64,000 bases of DNA from Flavobacterium sp. MDT1-60 (GCF_014844035.1 NZ_CP062159.1:3906001-3970000), one strand, 5' to 3'. Positions 8,365 through 17,511 are shown, counted from the first letter of the stretch. Numbers and translations are program-made. The notes: generated by a model not told the origin, from the letters alone.

Positions 8365-11300
8365 TTACTCTTTATGAGCTTCTATCAATTGTATTTCGTC
8401 GTCATCATCGTCATCATCATAATTTTCTTTGGCCGGACCACTCAATTTTTCCTGTAAAGTCTGGAAAATGATAAACAATATCGGAATCACAAATACTCCT
8501 AATATGGTTCCAATTAACATTCCGCCAACCGCTCCGGTTCCGATCGATTTATTTCCGACAGCTCCCGCTCCCGTAGCAAACATCAACGGAACAAGCCCTA
8601 ATATAAAAGCGAAAGAAGTCATTAAAATTGGTCGTAAACGCGCAACTGCACCTTCAATTGCAGATTGTACAATTGGCATTCCTTTTCGTCTTCTGTCCAA
8701 AGCAAATTCAACAATCAAAATACCATTTTTCGCCAGCAGCCCAATCAACATGATTAAAGAAATCTGCAGGTAAATATTACTATTCAATTTGAAAATGATC
8801 GAAAACAAATAAGCTCCTGCTAATCCAAACGGAATCGAAAATAATACCGCAAAAGGCAAAATATAACTCTCGTATTGTGCACTCAGTAGGAAATAAACAA
8901 ACACCAGACACAATATAAAAATGAAGATTGTCTCACTTCCCGAAGCCAATTCTTCACGTGTTAATCCTGAGAATTCATATCCATAACCCGCTGGTAAATT
9001 TTCTGCAGCCACTTCCTGAATTGCCTTAATCGCATCTCCAGAACTAAAGCCTGGGTTTGGAGCTCCGGTAATCGCAATAGAGGTAAATAAGTTAAATCTT
9101 GAAATCGATTCGGGTCCAAAAACTCTGGTCATTTTTATAAACTCCGTAATTGGCGCCATTGTTCCCGCACTGTTGCGGACAAATATTTTATTCAGCCCTT
9201 CTGTATTGGTACGAAATTCCGGAGAAGCCTGAATCATAACACGGTATTGTTTTCCGAATTTATTGAAATTCGAAGCATACAATCCACCATAATAACCTTG
9301 CATCGTCGATAAAATTGAGTTTACGGGAACACCTGCATCTTTGGCTTTAGCCAAATTAATTTCCATCATATATTGTGGAAAACCAGGATTAAATGGCGTT
9401 GTTGCGTATTGTATTTCCGGACGTTTTGATAGTTTCTCTAGAAAGTCAGTATTCACTTTATAGAATTCTGCTGTTGAGTGACCTCCTTTATCCTGCAATT
9501 GAAATTCGAATCCACCACTTTGTCCAAATCCCTGAATGGTTGGCGGGGAAATGAAGAAAATATTAGCTTCACGAATACCACTTGTTTTGGCGAAAAGTTG
9601 ACCAATTACATCATTTACGCTTAAGTCACGTTTATCCCACGTTTCTAATTTCACGATTACCATACTGTAGGCACTTCCCGCTCCGGCTGTAAAATTCTGT
9701 CCCACAATACGAAGTGTATTTTTAACACCCGGAATTGTTTTGGCAATACTGTCAACTCGTTTGGCTATTACATCAGAACGCTCCATAGAAGCCGATGGCG
9801 GTAAACTAATGTTGGCAAAAACGGTCCCCTGATCTTCCGCAGGAACGAACGCAGATGGCGTTGTTTTCATCATATAAAACAAGGCTGCACTGGCAATAAG
9901 AATAGCAGCCAATACAATCCATTTTTTTACAGAAAGAAAACTAACAGAACGTTTGTATCGATTCGTTACATTATCAAATGCAACGTTAAACGAAGTATAA
10001 AATCTCTGAATAAAACTTTTATGTTTATGGTCGTCAGCATGCGGTTTTAAAAGCAAAGCACACAATGCCGGACTTAAAGTCAAGGCGTTAATCGCCGAAA
10101 GAATAATCGCAACCGCTAACGTAATACCAAATTGTTTGTAAAATACTCCCGTTGATCCGTTAATAAACGTTACCGGAATAAATACCGCAGCCATTACAAG
10201 CGTAATCGAAATAATCGCTCCGGAGATTTCATCCATTGCATCGATTGTTGCTTTCTTAGACGATTTGTAACCATGATCCAGTTTGGCATGCACGGCCTCG
10301 ACGACGACAATAGCATCATCTACCACAATACCAATAGCCAAAACCATCGCGAAAAGCGTTAATAAGTTAATCGTAAATCCAAATAAACTCAGGAAGAAAA
10401 ACGTTCCTACAATCGCCACAGGAACTGCAATTGCCGGAATTAACGTTGATCTGAAATCCTGAAGAAATATAAATACAACGATAAAAACCAATATAAAAGC
10501 TTCAATCAAGGTGTGAATTACCTTTTCAATAGAAGCGTCCAAATTTTCATTAACGTCTACAAGAATGGTATATTTCACTCCTTTTGGGAAGTTCTTCGCC
10601 GCGTCTTCAATCAGTTTTTTAGAATTATTGATTACGTCACGTGCGTTTGATCCCGGAGTCTGGCTAATCGCCATTGCCGCAGATTCAACACCATTTGTTT
10701 TAATTGTCGAGGCATAACTTAGAGATCCTAGCTCTACTTTAGCAACATCTTTTAATCGCAACATCTGACCGTTTCCAACAGATTTTATGATGATTTCACC
10801 AAATTCTTTCTGGCTTGTTAAACGACCTTTATATTTAATTACATACTGAAAAGCCTGATCGCCATTCTCACCAAATTTACCTGGTGCAGCTTCGATATTT
10901 TGTTCTGCCAAAGCAGCCGAAATATCACTCGGAATCAATTTATATTGCTGCATGATATCTGGTCTCAACCAGATTCTCATCGAATAATCTTTGGCGCCAA
11001 AAACGGTTACATCTCCAACTCCAACAACACGCTGAATTTGAGGTACAAGGTTGATCTTAGCATAATTTTGAAGGAAAGTCTGATCATATGCCTTATCATC
11101 ACTGTATAAAGAGAAAATCAACAAGTTACTACTCTGGCTCTTCGTTACCGTTACACCAGCCTGCGTTACCTCTACGGGTAATAAACTCGTAGCTCTCGAA
11201 ACCCTGTTCTGAACGTTTACCGCTGCTAAATCTGGATTTGTTCCTACTTTAAAGAAAATTTTGATTGACGCATTTCCGTCATTTGTTGCTGTAGAAGTCA

Positions 11301-11532
11301 TGTACGTCATGTTCTCTACGCCATTAATTTGCTCTTCCAACGGAATTACGATACTTTTCAGTACTACATCGGCATTGGCACCGGTATAACTTGCTGAAAC
11401 GTTTACGGTTGGCGGAGCAATATCAGGATATTGAGAAATAGGCAGCTCAACGAGGCCTAAAACACCCAGAATTACGATGATGACCGATATTACTGTAGAA
11501 AGTACTGGTCTTTTTATGAATATTTTAAACAT
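8365..11532 (-). CDS. Multidrug efflux RND pump, HAE1 family (AcrB/MexB-like)
   Basis: 1055 residues, standard for HAE1. The N-terminus (MFKIFIKRPVLSTVISVIIV) is the first of twelve membrane helices; two large periplasmic loops follow TM1 and TM7. TM4 carries the proton-relay motif GIVVDDAIVVVEAV with the paired Asp residues, which marks it as a proton-driven drug exporter and separates it from the metal-type (HME) pump at 32115-35234. The cytoplasmic C-terminus carries seven Asp in a row encoded by GTC/ATC triplets (8398-8418), a likely slippage-prone site. It sits 7 bp after the adaptor gene and 18 bp before the outer membrane factor gene. It should capture drugs, bile-type detergents or dyes from the periplasm and inner membrane. 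Confidence 0.95.
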   Translation of the reverse strand: MFKIFIKRPVLSTVISVIIVILGVLGLVELPISQYPDIAPPTVNVSASYTGANADVVLKSIVIPLEEQINGVENMTYMTSTATNDGNASIKIFFKVGTNPDLAAVNVQNRVSRATSLLPVEVTQAGVTVTKSQSSNLLIFSLYSDDKAYDQTFLQNYAKINLVPQIQRVVGVGDVTVFGAKDYSMRIWLRPDIMQQYKLIPSDISAALAEQNIEAAPGKFGENGDQAFQYVIKYKGRLTSQKEFGEIIIKSVGNGQMLRLKDVAKVELGSLSYASTIKTNGVESAAMAISQTPGSNARDVINNSKKLIEDAAKNFPKGVKYTILVDVNENLDASIEKVIHTLIEAFILVFIVVFIFLQDFRSTLIPAIAVPVAIVGTFFFLSLFGFTINLLTLFAMVLAIGIVVDDAIVVVEAVHAKLDHGYKSSKKATIDAMDEISGAIISITLVMAAVFIPVTFINGSTGVFYKQFGITLAVAIILSAINALTLSPALCALLLKPHADDHKHKSFIQRFYTSFNVAFDNVTNRYKRSVSFLSVKKWIVLAAILIASAALFYMMKTTPSAFVPAEDQGTVFANISLPPSASMERSDVIAKRVDSIAKTIPGVKNTLRIVGQNFTAGAGSAYSMVIVKLETWDKRDLSVNDVIGQLFAKTSGIREANIFFISPPTIQGFGQSGGFEFQLQDKGGHSTAEFYKVNTDFLEKLSKRPEIQYATTPFNPGFPQYMMEINLAKAKDAGVPVNSILSTMQGYYGGLYASNFNKFGKQYRVMIQASPEFRTNTEGLNKIFVRNSAGTMAPITEFIKMTRVFGPESISRFNLFTSIAITGAPNPGFSSGDAIKAIQEVAAENLPAGYGYEFSGLTREELASGSETIFIFILCLVFVYFLLSAQYESYILPFAVLFSIPFGLAGAYLFSIIFKLNSNIYLQISLIMLIGLLAKNGILIVEFALDRRRKGMPIVQSAIEGAVARLRPILMTSFAFILGLVPLMFATGAGAVGNKSIGTGAVGGMLIGTILGVFVIPILFIIFQTLQEKLSGPAKENYDDDDDDDEIQLIEAHKE

Positions 11533-11539
11533 TTTTTTT

Positions 11540-12703
11540 CTATTTTAAATCGGCGTATACCGTTTCCTGATTCTGATTTTGAGGCTTAATTTCGCTTCCG
11601 TCTTTTAAAGAAGCTACTCCTTCTAATACAATTTGATCTCCTGTTTTTAAGCCACTGGTAACTACATAATAATTACCTGCTGTAATTTCTAAAACTGTGA
11701 TATTGACGTTTTTAGTCTTTCCGTCTTTTCCTACTGTAACGGCAAAAATTTTATCCTGAAGTTCGAATGTTGCACTTTGTGGAATCAGCAATTTTTCTTT
11801 CACTTCATTTGGAATTCGAATTGTAGTACTGCTTCCGCTTCTGATAATACTTTTTGGATTTGCAAAACGCGCTCTAAAAGTAACAGAACCAGTTTCTGTA
11901 TTGATTAGTCCGTTTACAGTTTCAACTCTTCCTTTTTCAGGATAAAGTGAGCCATCTGAAAGAAGCAATGAAACCTCAGGCATGTTTTTTATTTTTTGCG
12001 CGAGCGTAGTTCCCGGCGTGTCACCTTGCGTAAAGTTCAAAAGCTTTTTCTCATTTAAAGCAAAATAAGCGTAGACATTGCCTATACTTGAAACTGTCGT
12101 TAAAGGGTCGGCTGTATTTGAACTTACCAGACTTCCTAAACGAAACGGAATAGAACCTACAACCCCATTAACAGGACTTGTTACGGTTGTATAACCTAAA
12201 TTGGTTTTAGCATTTACCAAAGCTGCATTTGCCTGCGCTAAAGTAGCCATCGCCGATTCATAAGTATATTGTGCCGACTCTAAATCGTATTTACTGATAA
12301 TTCCTTTTTCAACTAAAGGTTTTACTTTATTAACAGCCAATTTTGCAGCGCTAACAGAAGCCTGAGCGCTTTTAATGCTTGCCGATGCAGTTCGGACCTC
12401 CTGCTCATATTCCGGCGCACTAATTTTAAATAAAGGCTGTCCCGTTTTTACAACAGCGCCTTCATCGACAAAAATCTTGTCGATATAACCTTCTACCCTT
12501 GGGCGAATTTCTATATTTTGCTGTCCCTGAATAGTTGCCGGGAAATCAGTATATAAAGTCGCTGTTTTAGGTTCTAAATTCAGTGTTTTATATTCTTTAA
12601 CTTGTGGCGCTCCACCAGCCTGAGCCGATTTATCATTTTTATTTCCGCAAGAAGCGATGATAACAGACGCAGCAAGAATGCTAAAAAAAGATTGCTTATT
12701 CAT
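11540..12703 (-). CDS. RND efflux periplasmic adaptor (AcrA/MexA-like lipoprotein)
   Basis: 387 residues. Lipoprotein signal with lipobox IASC (Cys19), then the usual adaptor order: first lipoyl half (VEGYIDKIFVDEGAVVKTGQPLF), an alpha-hairpin of about residues 100-165, second lipoyl half (GYTTVTSPVNGVVG), beta-barrel and membrane-proximal domain. It bridges the RND pump and the outer membrane factor. First gene of the adaptor-pump-duct operon; the promoter must lie in the 266-bp space shared with the divergent LytS-type kinase gene, which suggests that the two-component system controls the pump. The start at 12703 gives a complete lipoprotein signal. Confidence 0.95.
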   Translation of the reverse strand: MNKQSFFSILAASVIIASCGNKNDKSAQAGGAPQVKEYKTLNLEPKTATLYTDFPATIQGQQNIEIRPRVEGYIDKIFVDEGAVVKTGQPLFKISAPEYEQEVRTASASIKSAQASVSAAKLAVNKVKPLVEKGIISKYDLESAQYTYESAMATLAQANAALVNAKTNLGYTTVTSPVNGVVGSIPFRLGSLVSSNTADPLTTVSSIGNVYAYFALNEKKLLNFTQGDTPGTTLAQKIKNMPEVSLLLSDGSLYPEKGRVETVNGLINTETGSVTFRARFANPKSIIRSGSSTTIRIPNEVKEKLLIPQSATFELQDKIFAVTVGKDGKTKNVNITVLEITAGNYYVVTSGLKTGDQIVLEGVASLKDGSEIKPQNQNQETVYADLK

Positions 12704-12969
12704 TTTGATGAAATATGAGATTATCTATTTAATTATATGCAAAAGAACTAAAACAGTTCACGATAAATTTTTCAAATAGACGAAGCCCCAGACACAATCG
12801 ATAGATATACCTTGAGAACCGATAAAAGTTGTTTCGCTAAAAGCCGTATGTTTAATAAAGGCTCGTCGGCTGTAAAATGCTTTTTATGGATTGTGATTTC
12901 ATTTTGAGCGATTGGTTTTATTTTATAAGGGAATAAAAAGTAATATTGTCCTTAAAATCAGAAATTATA

Positions 12970-14013
12970 ATGACATTTAATTTTTTCAAACCTTATATGT
13001 TTCCGGTAATACATATCCTTACCTGGATATTATTAGGATACATTCAGCTGTTTTACATACCACTGACATGGAATATAGTACTTCCAACCATTTTTTGGGT
13101 TTGGCAGACCATTGTTTTATTTCTGTTGATTATTGTTTTTTATTATAATGCCTTAATCATAGTTCCAAAAACGATCATAAAAGACAAAGTAACGCCGTTT
13201 TTATTGTGGGCGCTTTGTATTATTTTCGCTATGCAGCTTGTCTCCTATTTATATAATTCTAATACCGATCTGCATAACAAATTGGCCGCTCTTTTGGGAT
13301 TCAAAAAATATCGAAATGATTATTTTGACAACTATGTTTTCAGTTTAACCTTATTGGTTTTAGGAATTAGCACGAGCTTTGCCATGCTACAGCATTGGCA
13401 AAAAGCCGCCCAACACAAACAAAAATTAGAACAGGACAAAACCATGGCCGAATTGGCGATGCTGAAAGCGCAGATTAATCCGCACTTTTTTTTCAATTCG
13501 CTTAACAGCATTTACTCTCTTACATATACTAATATTGAAGATTCACGAAATGCACTTCACACATTAAGCCGCATGATGCGATACCTGCTTTACAGCACAG
13601 AAGAAAGAACTACATTATTAAAAGAAGCCGAATTTATGAAAGATTTTATCGCTTTGATGAAACTTCGTGCCAACAGTAAGCTTACCATTACAACTGATAT
13701 TCCAGAAAAAATACACGATTATCCAATTGTTCCGATGTTATTATTACCTTTAGTAGAAAATGCTTTTAAACATGGTGTTCACGCTACTGATAAAAGCGAA
13801 ATACATATTTCGCTTTCACAACATGGAAGTGATCTTACTTTTGAAGTAGAAAACACCTATTTCGAAAAATCTTCTGCAACAAATGAAGGTGGTATCGGTC
13901 TGACTAATACAAAACGAAGACTTCATTTAATTTATCCGAACAAACATTCCCTAAAAGCCGAAATTGGCGAAAATGGTATGTATAATGTAAAACTGCAAAT
14001 AACTTTAGAATAA
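12970..14013 (+). CDS. LytS/YehU-type sensor histidine kinase
   Basis: 347 residues from the ATG at 12970; a TTG eight codons upstream is open but less likely. Four membrane helices occupy about residues 10-130 with no large sensor loop. A short coiled linker follows, then the His_kinase domain (PF06580-like) with its phosphoacceptor segment QINPHFFFNSLNSIYSL (His in NPHF) and a HATPase domain with the N-box LLLPLVENAFKHG and the G-box GGIGLTNTKRRL. It should phosphorylate the LytTR regulator whose gene overlaps its stop codon (TAATG). Divergent from the drug-efflux operon, so control of that pump is a reasonable guess. The signal is unknown. Confidence 0.93.
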   Translation: MTFNFFKPYMFPVIHILTWILLGYIQLFYIPLTWNIVLPTIFWVWQTIVLFLLIIVFYYNALIIVPKTIIKDKVTPFLLWALCIIFAMQLVSYLYNSNTDLHNKLAALLGFKKYRNDYFDNYVFSLTLLVLGISTSFAMLQHWQKAAQHKQKLEQDKTMAELAMLKAQINPHFFFNSLNSIYSLTYTNIEDSRNALHTLSRMMRYLLYSTEERTTLLKEAEFMKDFIALMKLRANSKLTITTDIPEKIHDYPIVPMLLLPLVENAFKHGVHATDKSEIHISLSQHGSDLTFEVENTYFEKSSATNEGGIGLTNTKRRLHLIYPNKHSLKAEIGENGMYNVKLQITLE

Positions 14014-14744
14014 TGACAACATTAAAATGTATAGCAGTTGATGATGAGCCTCTCGCATTAAAGTTGGTCGAAAATTTTATCGGGCAAACCCCATTTTTGG
14101 AATTGATTTCCAGTTGTGACAATGCGGTTGAAGCTATGGGTGTAATTCGCGAAAAACAGCCAGATTTAGTTTTCTTAGATATCAATATGCCCAATTTAAC
14201 CGGAATGGAATTGGCAAGACTTTTACAGGAACAGCCAGGATCATTACCGAAAATTGTTTTTACAACGGCTTATAATCATTATGCTATTGAAGGTTACAGA
14301 GTTAATGCGGTTGATTATCTTTTAAAGCCTTTTAGCTATGAAGAATTTTTACGCGCCGCAAATAAAGTTTTGCAGATTGCAGAAGAAACTACAAACGACC
14401 ATCCGCCAACAAATGCTGAAGATGATTTTATCTTTTTGAAAGTAGAATATCAATGGGTAAAAGTGAATTTAAAAGACATTTTATATATCGAAAGTTTAAA
14501 AGATTATGTAAAAGTACATCTTGAAAATTCAGATAAAGCTTTAATGTCACTGATTTCATTAAAAGCGCTTGAAGAAAAATTACCATCTTCAAAATTTATG
14601 CGAATGAATCGCTCTTTTATTGTTTCCCTGGAAAAAATAAGTGCTATCAGCAAAAACTCCATCTTCATCAATAAAACAGAAATAACTGTCGGCGAACAAT
14701 ACAAAGAGACTTTTAAAGTAATTGTAGATAAATGGATTAAATAA
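14013..14744 (+). CDS. LytTR-family response regulator
   Basis: 243 residues. Receiver domain (1-120) with the acidic pair DDE at 10-12, phosphoacceptor Asp56 (LVFLDINMP) and the conserved Lys in YLLKPFSYEEF, then a LytTR DNA-binding domain (about 140-240) with the typical run YIESLKDYVKVHL and FMRMNRSFIVSLEKI. The start codon overlaps the stop of the kinase gene, so the two are translated together. LytTR domains bind two direct repeats about ten bases apart with a beta-sheet fold. Its target may be the divergent efflux operon or its own promoter; no clear direct repeat was fixed by eye. Confidence 0.95.
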   Translation: MTTLKCIAVDDEPLALKLVENFIGQTPFLELISSCDNAVEAMGVIREKQPDLVFLDINMPNLTGMELARLLQEQPGSLPKIVFTTAYNHYAIEGYRVNAVDYLLKPFSYEEFLRAANKVLQIAEETTNDHPPTNAEDDFIFLKVEYQWVKVNLKDILYIESLKDYVKVHLENSDKALMSLISLKALEEKLPSSKFMRMNRSFIVSLEKISAISKNSIFINKTEITVGEQYKETFKVIVDKWIK

Positions 14745-14772
14745 GAATATCTAAAACATTAACGCCGCCGAA

Positions 14773-14921
14773 GTCCCAGCGGGACGTCATATTTATAGAA
14801 TTTTATACGCTGTGAGAATAGAGCCCCATTGGGGCGAAATATCCCGCAATACATATCGCTCCCCTGGAGCTTTGAATCCGATGACATTTTATTAGCTATA
14901 AACATAACGCTCCTATGGAGC
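14773..14921. repeat. Four short palindromes of the REP-like type
   Basis: Four separate hairpins lie between the regulator gene and the DUF3861 gene: GTCCC-agc-GGGAC (14773-14785), GCCCC-att-GGGGC (14823-14835), GCTCC-cct-GGAGC (14858-14870) and GCTCC-tat-GGAGC (14909-14921). Each has perfect 5-bp arms and a 3-base loop, the same form as the palindromes around the RAYT gene at 16770-17231. They do not look like one terminator. Confidence 0.7.
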
Positions 14922-15000
14922 TGCTTTAAATATTGAATAAATATCTTTAGAAATATACATGCCCCACCTATTTTTAATTATATAATAAATCTCAAATCAT

Positions 15001-15294
15001 ATGGAAAAAAGATCAAACAAATATTACTTAACATTAAGCTTAAAAGAATACGCCAACGGCGAAACACAACCTGCAAAAGAACTCGGAATAGAATTTGGCA
15101 ATCACGATGAAATATTTGATATCATTGACAAAATAAAAGCAAAAAATCTATTTGATAATGAATCTGAAGCGATACAATTTGCATTGGGATTAAAATTATT
15201 TGGAGAGATGAAATTAAAACATCGCAAAAATCCTCTTTTTGATGAATTGAATGAGGTTTTCCCCGTATTTATGAAGAAATTGAAAAGTTTGTAA
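15001..15294 (+). CDS. DUF3861 family protein
   Basis: 97 residues. The pattern matches DUF3861 as I know it: an N-terminal strand segment (KYYLTLSLKEY), the central FGNHDEIFDIIDKIKAKNLF, then the signature ALGLKLFGEMKLKHRKNPLFDEL and FMKKLKSL at the end. Small, soluble and without signal peptide; function unknown in the family. It is alone, preceded by the palindrome group at 14773-14921 and followed by a strong terminator. Confidence 0.85.
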   Translation: MEKRSNKYYLTLSLKEYANGETQPAKELGIEFGNHDEIFDIIDKIKAKNLFDNESEAIQFALGLKLFGEMKLKHRKNPLFDELNEVFPVFMKKLKSL

Positions 15295-15318
15295 TATGCA
15301 CAATATTGAGACAAAAAC

Positions 15319-15348
15319 AAAATCGCTTCAGATATCTGAAGCGATTTT
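15319..15348. terminator. Bidirectional terminator
   Basis: Perfect 30-bp palindrome with 15-bp arms (AAAATCGCTTCAGAT and its complement), 25 bases after the DUF3861 stop and just before the end of the convergent thioredoxin-fold gene. Confidence 0.85.
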
Positions 15349-15372
15349 TAAATAAATGAAAGACAACTAAAA

Positions 15373-15984
15373 TTAAGCTTTTGCTTTTCTCTTAACTGTA
15401 CAGCCAATTTCTTTTGTTTGTGTAATCGCTGGTTTTTGATTGCTTTTTAATGATGCAATCACATCTTCAGCATATTTCGTTTTTTGTGCATTGTTTCCTT
15501 CCGGATCATTGTCGATGGCTCCTACGTATTCAACCACATTTCCTTTAGCTGTTTTTGATACAATAAAAAGATGCGGAGTACGCTTTGCACCATATTGATC
15601 CGTTATTTTTTGTCCTGCATCAAATAAATAAGGGAAAGGATATTTTTTGTTTTTGGCCAATTCCTGCATTTTTTCAAAAGTATCTGCTGTTGAAGCTTCA
15701 GGATCATTCGGATTGATCGCAATTACAGGATATCCTTGCGGTCTGAATTTATTATCCAAATCAATTATTCTTTGCTCATAACCAACAGCGTACGGACAAG
15801 TATTGCAGGTGAAAACGACAATATAACCTTTTGCCTTTGGAAAACTGGCAAATGAAACCTCTTTGCCATCAATATTTTTCAATTTAAAGTCCGGTGCAGT
15901 ATCACCAGCTTTAAGAGTTGCATTTTGCGCCTGCGAAAGAAAGGCAGAAAATGCCAGCATAACTAAAAGGATTATTTTTTTCAT
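15373..15984 (-). CDS. Secreted thioredoxin-fold protein, AhpC/TSA type
   Basis: 203 residues. Signal peptide 1-19 (cleavage near SQAQ), then a peroxiredoxin-like domain: AGDTAPDFKLKNIDGKEVSF, the redox segment FTCNTCPYAVGYE with Cys60 and Cys63, and the cis-Pro segment RTPHLFIV. The CNTCPYA form belongs to the redoxin group that is common in Bacteroidota and Planctomycetes and is not a classical one-Cys peroxiredoxin. A third Cys lies near the C-terminus (IGCTVKRK). Probable role: periplasmic thiol reduction or peroxide handling. It starts 3 bp after the TlpA-like gene, so the two form an operon. Exact reaction not known. Confidence 0.88.
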   Translation of the reverse strand: MKKIILLVMLAFSAFLSQAQNATLKAGDTAPDFKLKNIDGKEVSFASFPKAKGYIVVFTCNTCPYAVGYEQRIIDLDNKFRPQGYPVIAINPNDPEASTADTFEKMQELAKNKKYPFPYLFDAGQKITDQYGAKRTPHLFIVSKTAKGNVVEYVGAIDNDPEGNNAQKTKYAEDVIASLKSNQKPAITQTKEIGCTVKRKAKA

Positions 15985-15987
15985 GGT

Positions 15988-16470
15988 TTACAGTTTTTTA
16001 TATTCAGTTAATAATTGTTCATAGGTAAATTCACTTTCGACAAATTTTCGTTTATCGCCTTTGATGAAAAGTGTTGCCGGAATACTGCCTGACCACGAAG
16101 GATCAATGCGGTCAATATATTCCTGCGGGCTGCTTTCATTCAGTAAAAACACTTCATTTTTCAGATTTTTTCTTTTAACAAATGGCAGCACAGCCGAACT
16201 CAATTTTGATTTAAAATCAACACTTACCAGCAAAACTTTCACTTTCTCCGATTTATAGTCGGCTTGGAGTTTTTCAAAATGAGGCAGTTCCTTAATACAT
16301 GGCGCACACCAGGTTGCCCAAAAATTAACGACATAAGTACTGTCTTTTCCGTTTTTTACTCTTTCGTTAAGCTGGTCAATATTGAGCAGTTTAACATTTT
16401 GGCTGTATGCCGAAAATGAAAAAGCCAAAAATAAAAAGGCGCAAATCGCATTTTTTTGAATTTTCGTCAT
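15988..16470 (-). CDS. TlpA/ResA-like periplasmic thioredoxin
   Basis: 160 residues. Signal peptide 1-23 (cleavage after AYSQ), then a thioredoxin fold with the active site WATWCAPCIKELP (Cys55, Cys58) and a cis-Pro region (GSIPATLFI). This is the form of TlpA/ResA-type reductases, which keep periplasmic protein or cytochrome thiols reduced. First gene of a two-gene operon with the AhpC/TSA-type gene 3 bp downstream, so the pair probably share a substrate or an electron source, but no membrane electron donor (DsbD/CcdA) is near. Confidence 0.9.
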   Translation of the reverse strand: MTKIQKNAICAFLFLAFSFSAYSQNVKLLNIDQLNERVKNGKDSTYVVNFWATWCAPCIKELPHFEKLQADYKSEKVKVLLVSVDFKSKLSSAVLPFVKRKNLKNEVFLLNESSPQEYIDRIDPSWSGSIPATLFIKGDKRKFVESEFTYEQLLTEYKKL

Positions 16471-16580
16471 ACCATTAAAGGATTAATTTGTGAATTGAGC
16501 CTTACAAATATAACCGATAAGTTTTGTCGGAGTTGTTAATAAAAGTTTAATGCTGAGAAATTAATCGCAAACATAAAATT

Positions 16581-16730
16581 ATGTTCCATCGGAACATTTC
16601 ATGGGTAGAAAAAATATGTTCCATCGGAACATTTCGTCGTTAGAAAAATCACGTCCCATCGTAACATTCATTGGTATAAAAAATATGTTCCATCGGAACA
16701 TTTCATCGGTAATATTTCATCGGTATAATC
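16581..16730. repeat. REP-like tandem units left of the RAYT gene
   Basis: Four tandem units of 34-35 bp start at 16581, 16616, 16651 and 16685. Units 1, 2 and 4 contain the palindrome TGTTCC-atc-GGAACA followed by TTTC and then a G(G)TAG-, TTAG- or GGTA-like tetranucleotide; unit 3 has a decayed palindrome (CGTCCCATCGTAACA). A stem of six bases plus a conserved GTAG-like tetranucleotide is the design of REP elements used by RAYT proteins. The gene for such a protein lies directly to the right. Confidence 0.8.
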
Positions 16731-16769
16731 CGTTATCATCGGTGGAAACGTCCGGTGTTATATTTGATA

Positions 16770-17231
16770 TTACAAAATTGGTTCTTTAAAAATGTATTGT
16801 TGATCATATTCTACCTCAAATGCTTTTAACTGTTTATGATATTCTTCCAAAAATGTTTGTTTTTTATGATGCTGCTCTTGATTTTGGATATAACGAATTA
16901 CATTTTGCACATGACTTCTCGAATATGAAAAAGCACCATATCCTTCCTGCCATGCAAAACTGGAAGACAATTTCTGTTCTTTAATCCATTTGCTGGTTTC
17001 TGTTTTAACATTTTGAATTAGCGAAGAAATAGATTGAGTTGGACGCATGCCAGTAAATATATGGATATGATCCGGCATGCTATTTATACAAAGCATTTTA
17101 TGATTATTTGATTGAATTATACCTGTTATATATTGATGTAATCTATCTTTCCATTCTTTATCGATTAATGCTTTTCTATATTTTACAGCGAAAACGAATT
17201 GTATATGCAACTGTGTGTATGTGTTGGCCAT
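16770..17231 (-). CDS. REP-associated tyrosine transposase (RAYT), IS200-like
   Basis: 153 residues from the ATG at 17231; an in-frame TTG seven codons upstream is less likely. The Y1-transposase fold is clear: N-terminal strand (YTQLHIQFVFAVKYRKALI), the HUH metal-binding motif as HIH in SMPDHIHIF, a Trp-rich segment (FAWQEGYGAFSYSRSHV) and the catalytic Tyr region VIRYIQNQEQHH. Length fits Y1/RAYT proteins. Both flanks carry REP-like palindromes in opposite orientation, which is the hallmark of a RAYT locus, unlike a free IS200/IS605 element, which would have one left and one right end and often a tnpB. RAYTs nick and join REP single strands; the cellular benefit is unsettled. Confidence 0.9.
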   Translation of the reverse strand: MANTYTQLHIQFVFAVKYRKALIDKEWKDRLHQYITGIIQSNNHKMLCINSMPDHIHIFTGMRPTQSISSLIQNVKTETSKWIKEQKLSSSFAWQEGYGAFSYSRSHVQNVIRYIQNQEQHHKKQTFLEEYHKQLKAFEVEYDQQYIFKEPIL

Positions 17232-17253
17232 TTTCTTATTGTGTTTAATCAAA

Positions 17254-17315
17254 CGTTCCTACGGAACGTGCTCTAATGATATTTTTTTCTACCGATGAAA
17301 TGTTCCTACGGAACA
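17254..17315. repeat. REP-like palindromes right of the RAYT gene
   Basis: Two palindromes, CGTTCC-tac-GGAACG (17254-17268) and TGTTCC-tac-GGAACA (17301-17315). Between them TTCTACCGATGAAATG is the reverse complement of the spacer seen in the left array, so this side is inverted relative to 16581-16730. Confidence 0.8.
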
Positions 17316-17511
17316 AAAAACATACAACAAAATTAGGGTAGAACATTTCTAATCTTTTCCCGCATAAATTACATCAATATTAAAATAAGATAATAGCATG
17401 TTTTTTTCTTATTAATTAAATCGTTTTCGCTTTTTTAAGGACTTTTTAAGCACCTAAACATTTCCTTACCAAATATCAATTCGTAAATTAGCAAAAACAA
17501 AATTGATCCGA

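Noticed and set aside
12946..12969. TTG start for the LytS-type kinase
   Set aside because: An ATG eight codons later gives a normal N-terminus; the same reason was used at 17503 (TauE), 29049 (ATPase) and 37081 (PorT-like).
16581..16730. Tandem 35-bp units could be taken for a CRISPR array
   Set aside because: The spacers are not unique, the units are directly contiguous and palindromic, no cas gene is near, and the RAYT gene explains them.
16770..17231. Active IS200/IS605 element
   Set aside because: No tnpB, no single left and right end pair, and arrays of inverted palindromes on both sides fit a domesticated RAYT instead.
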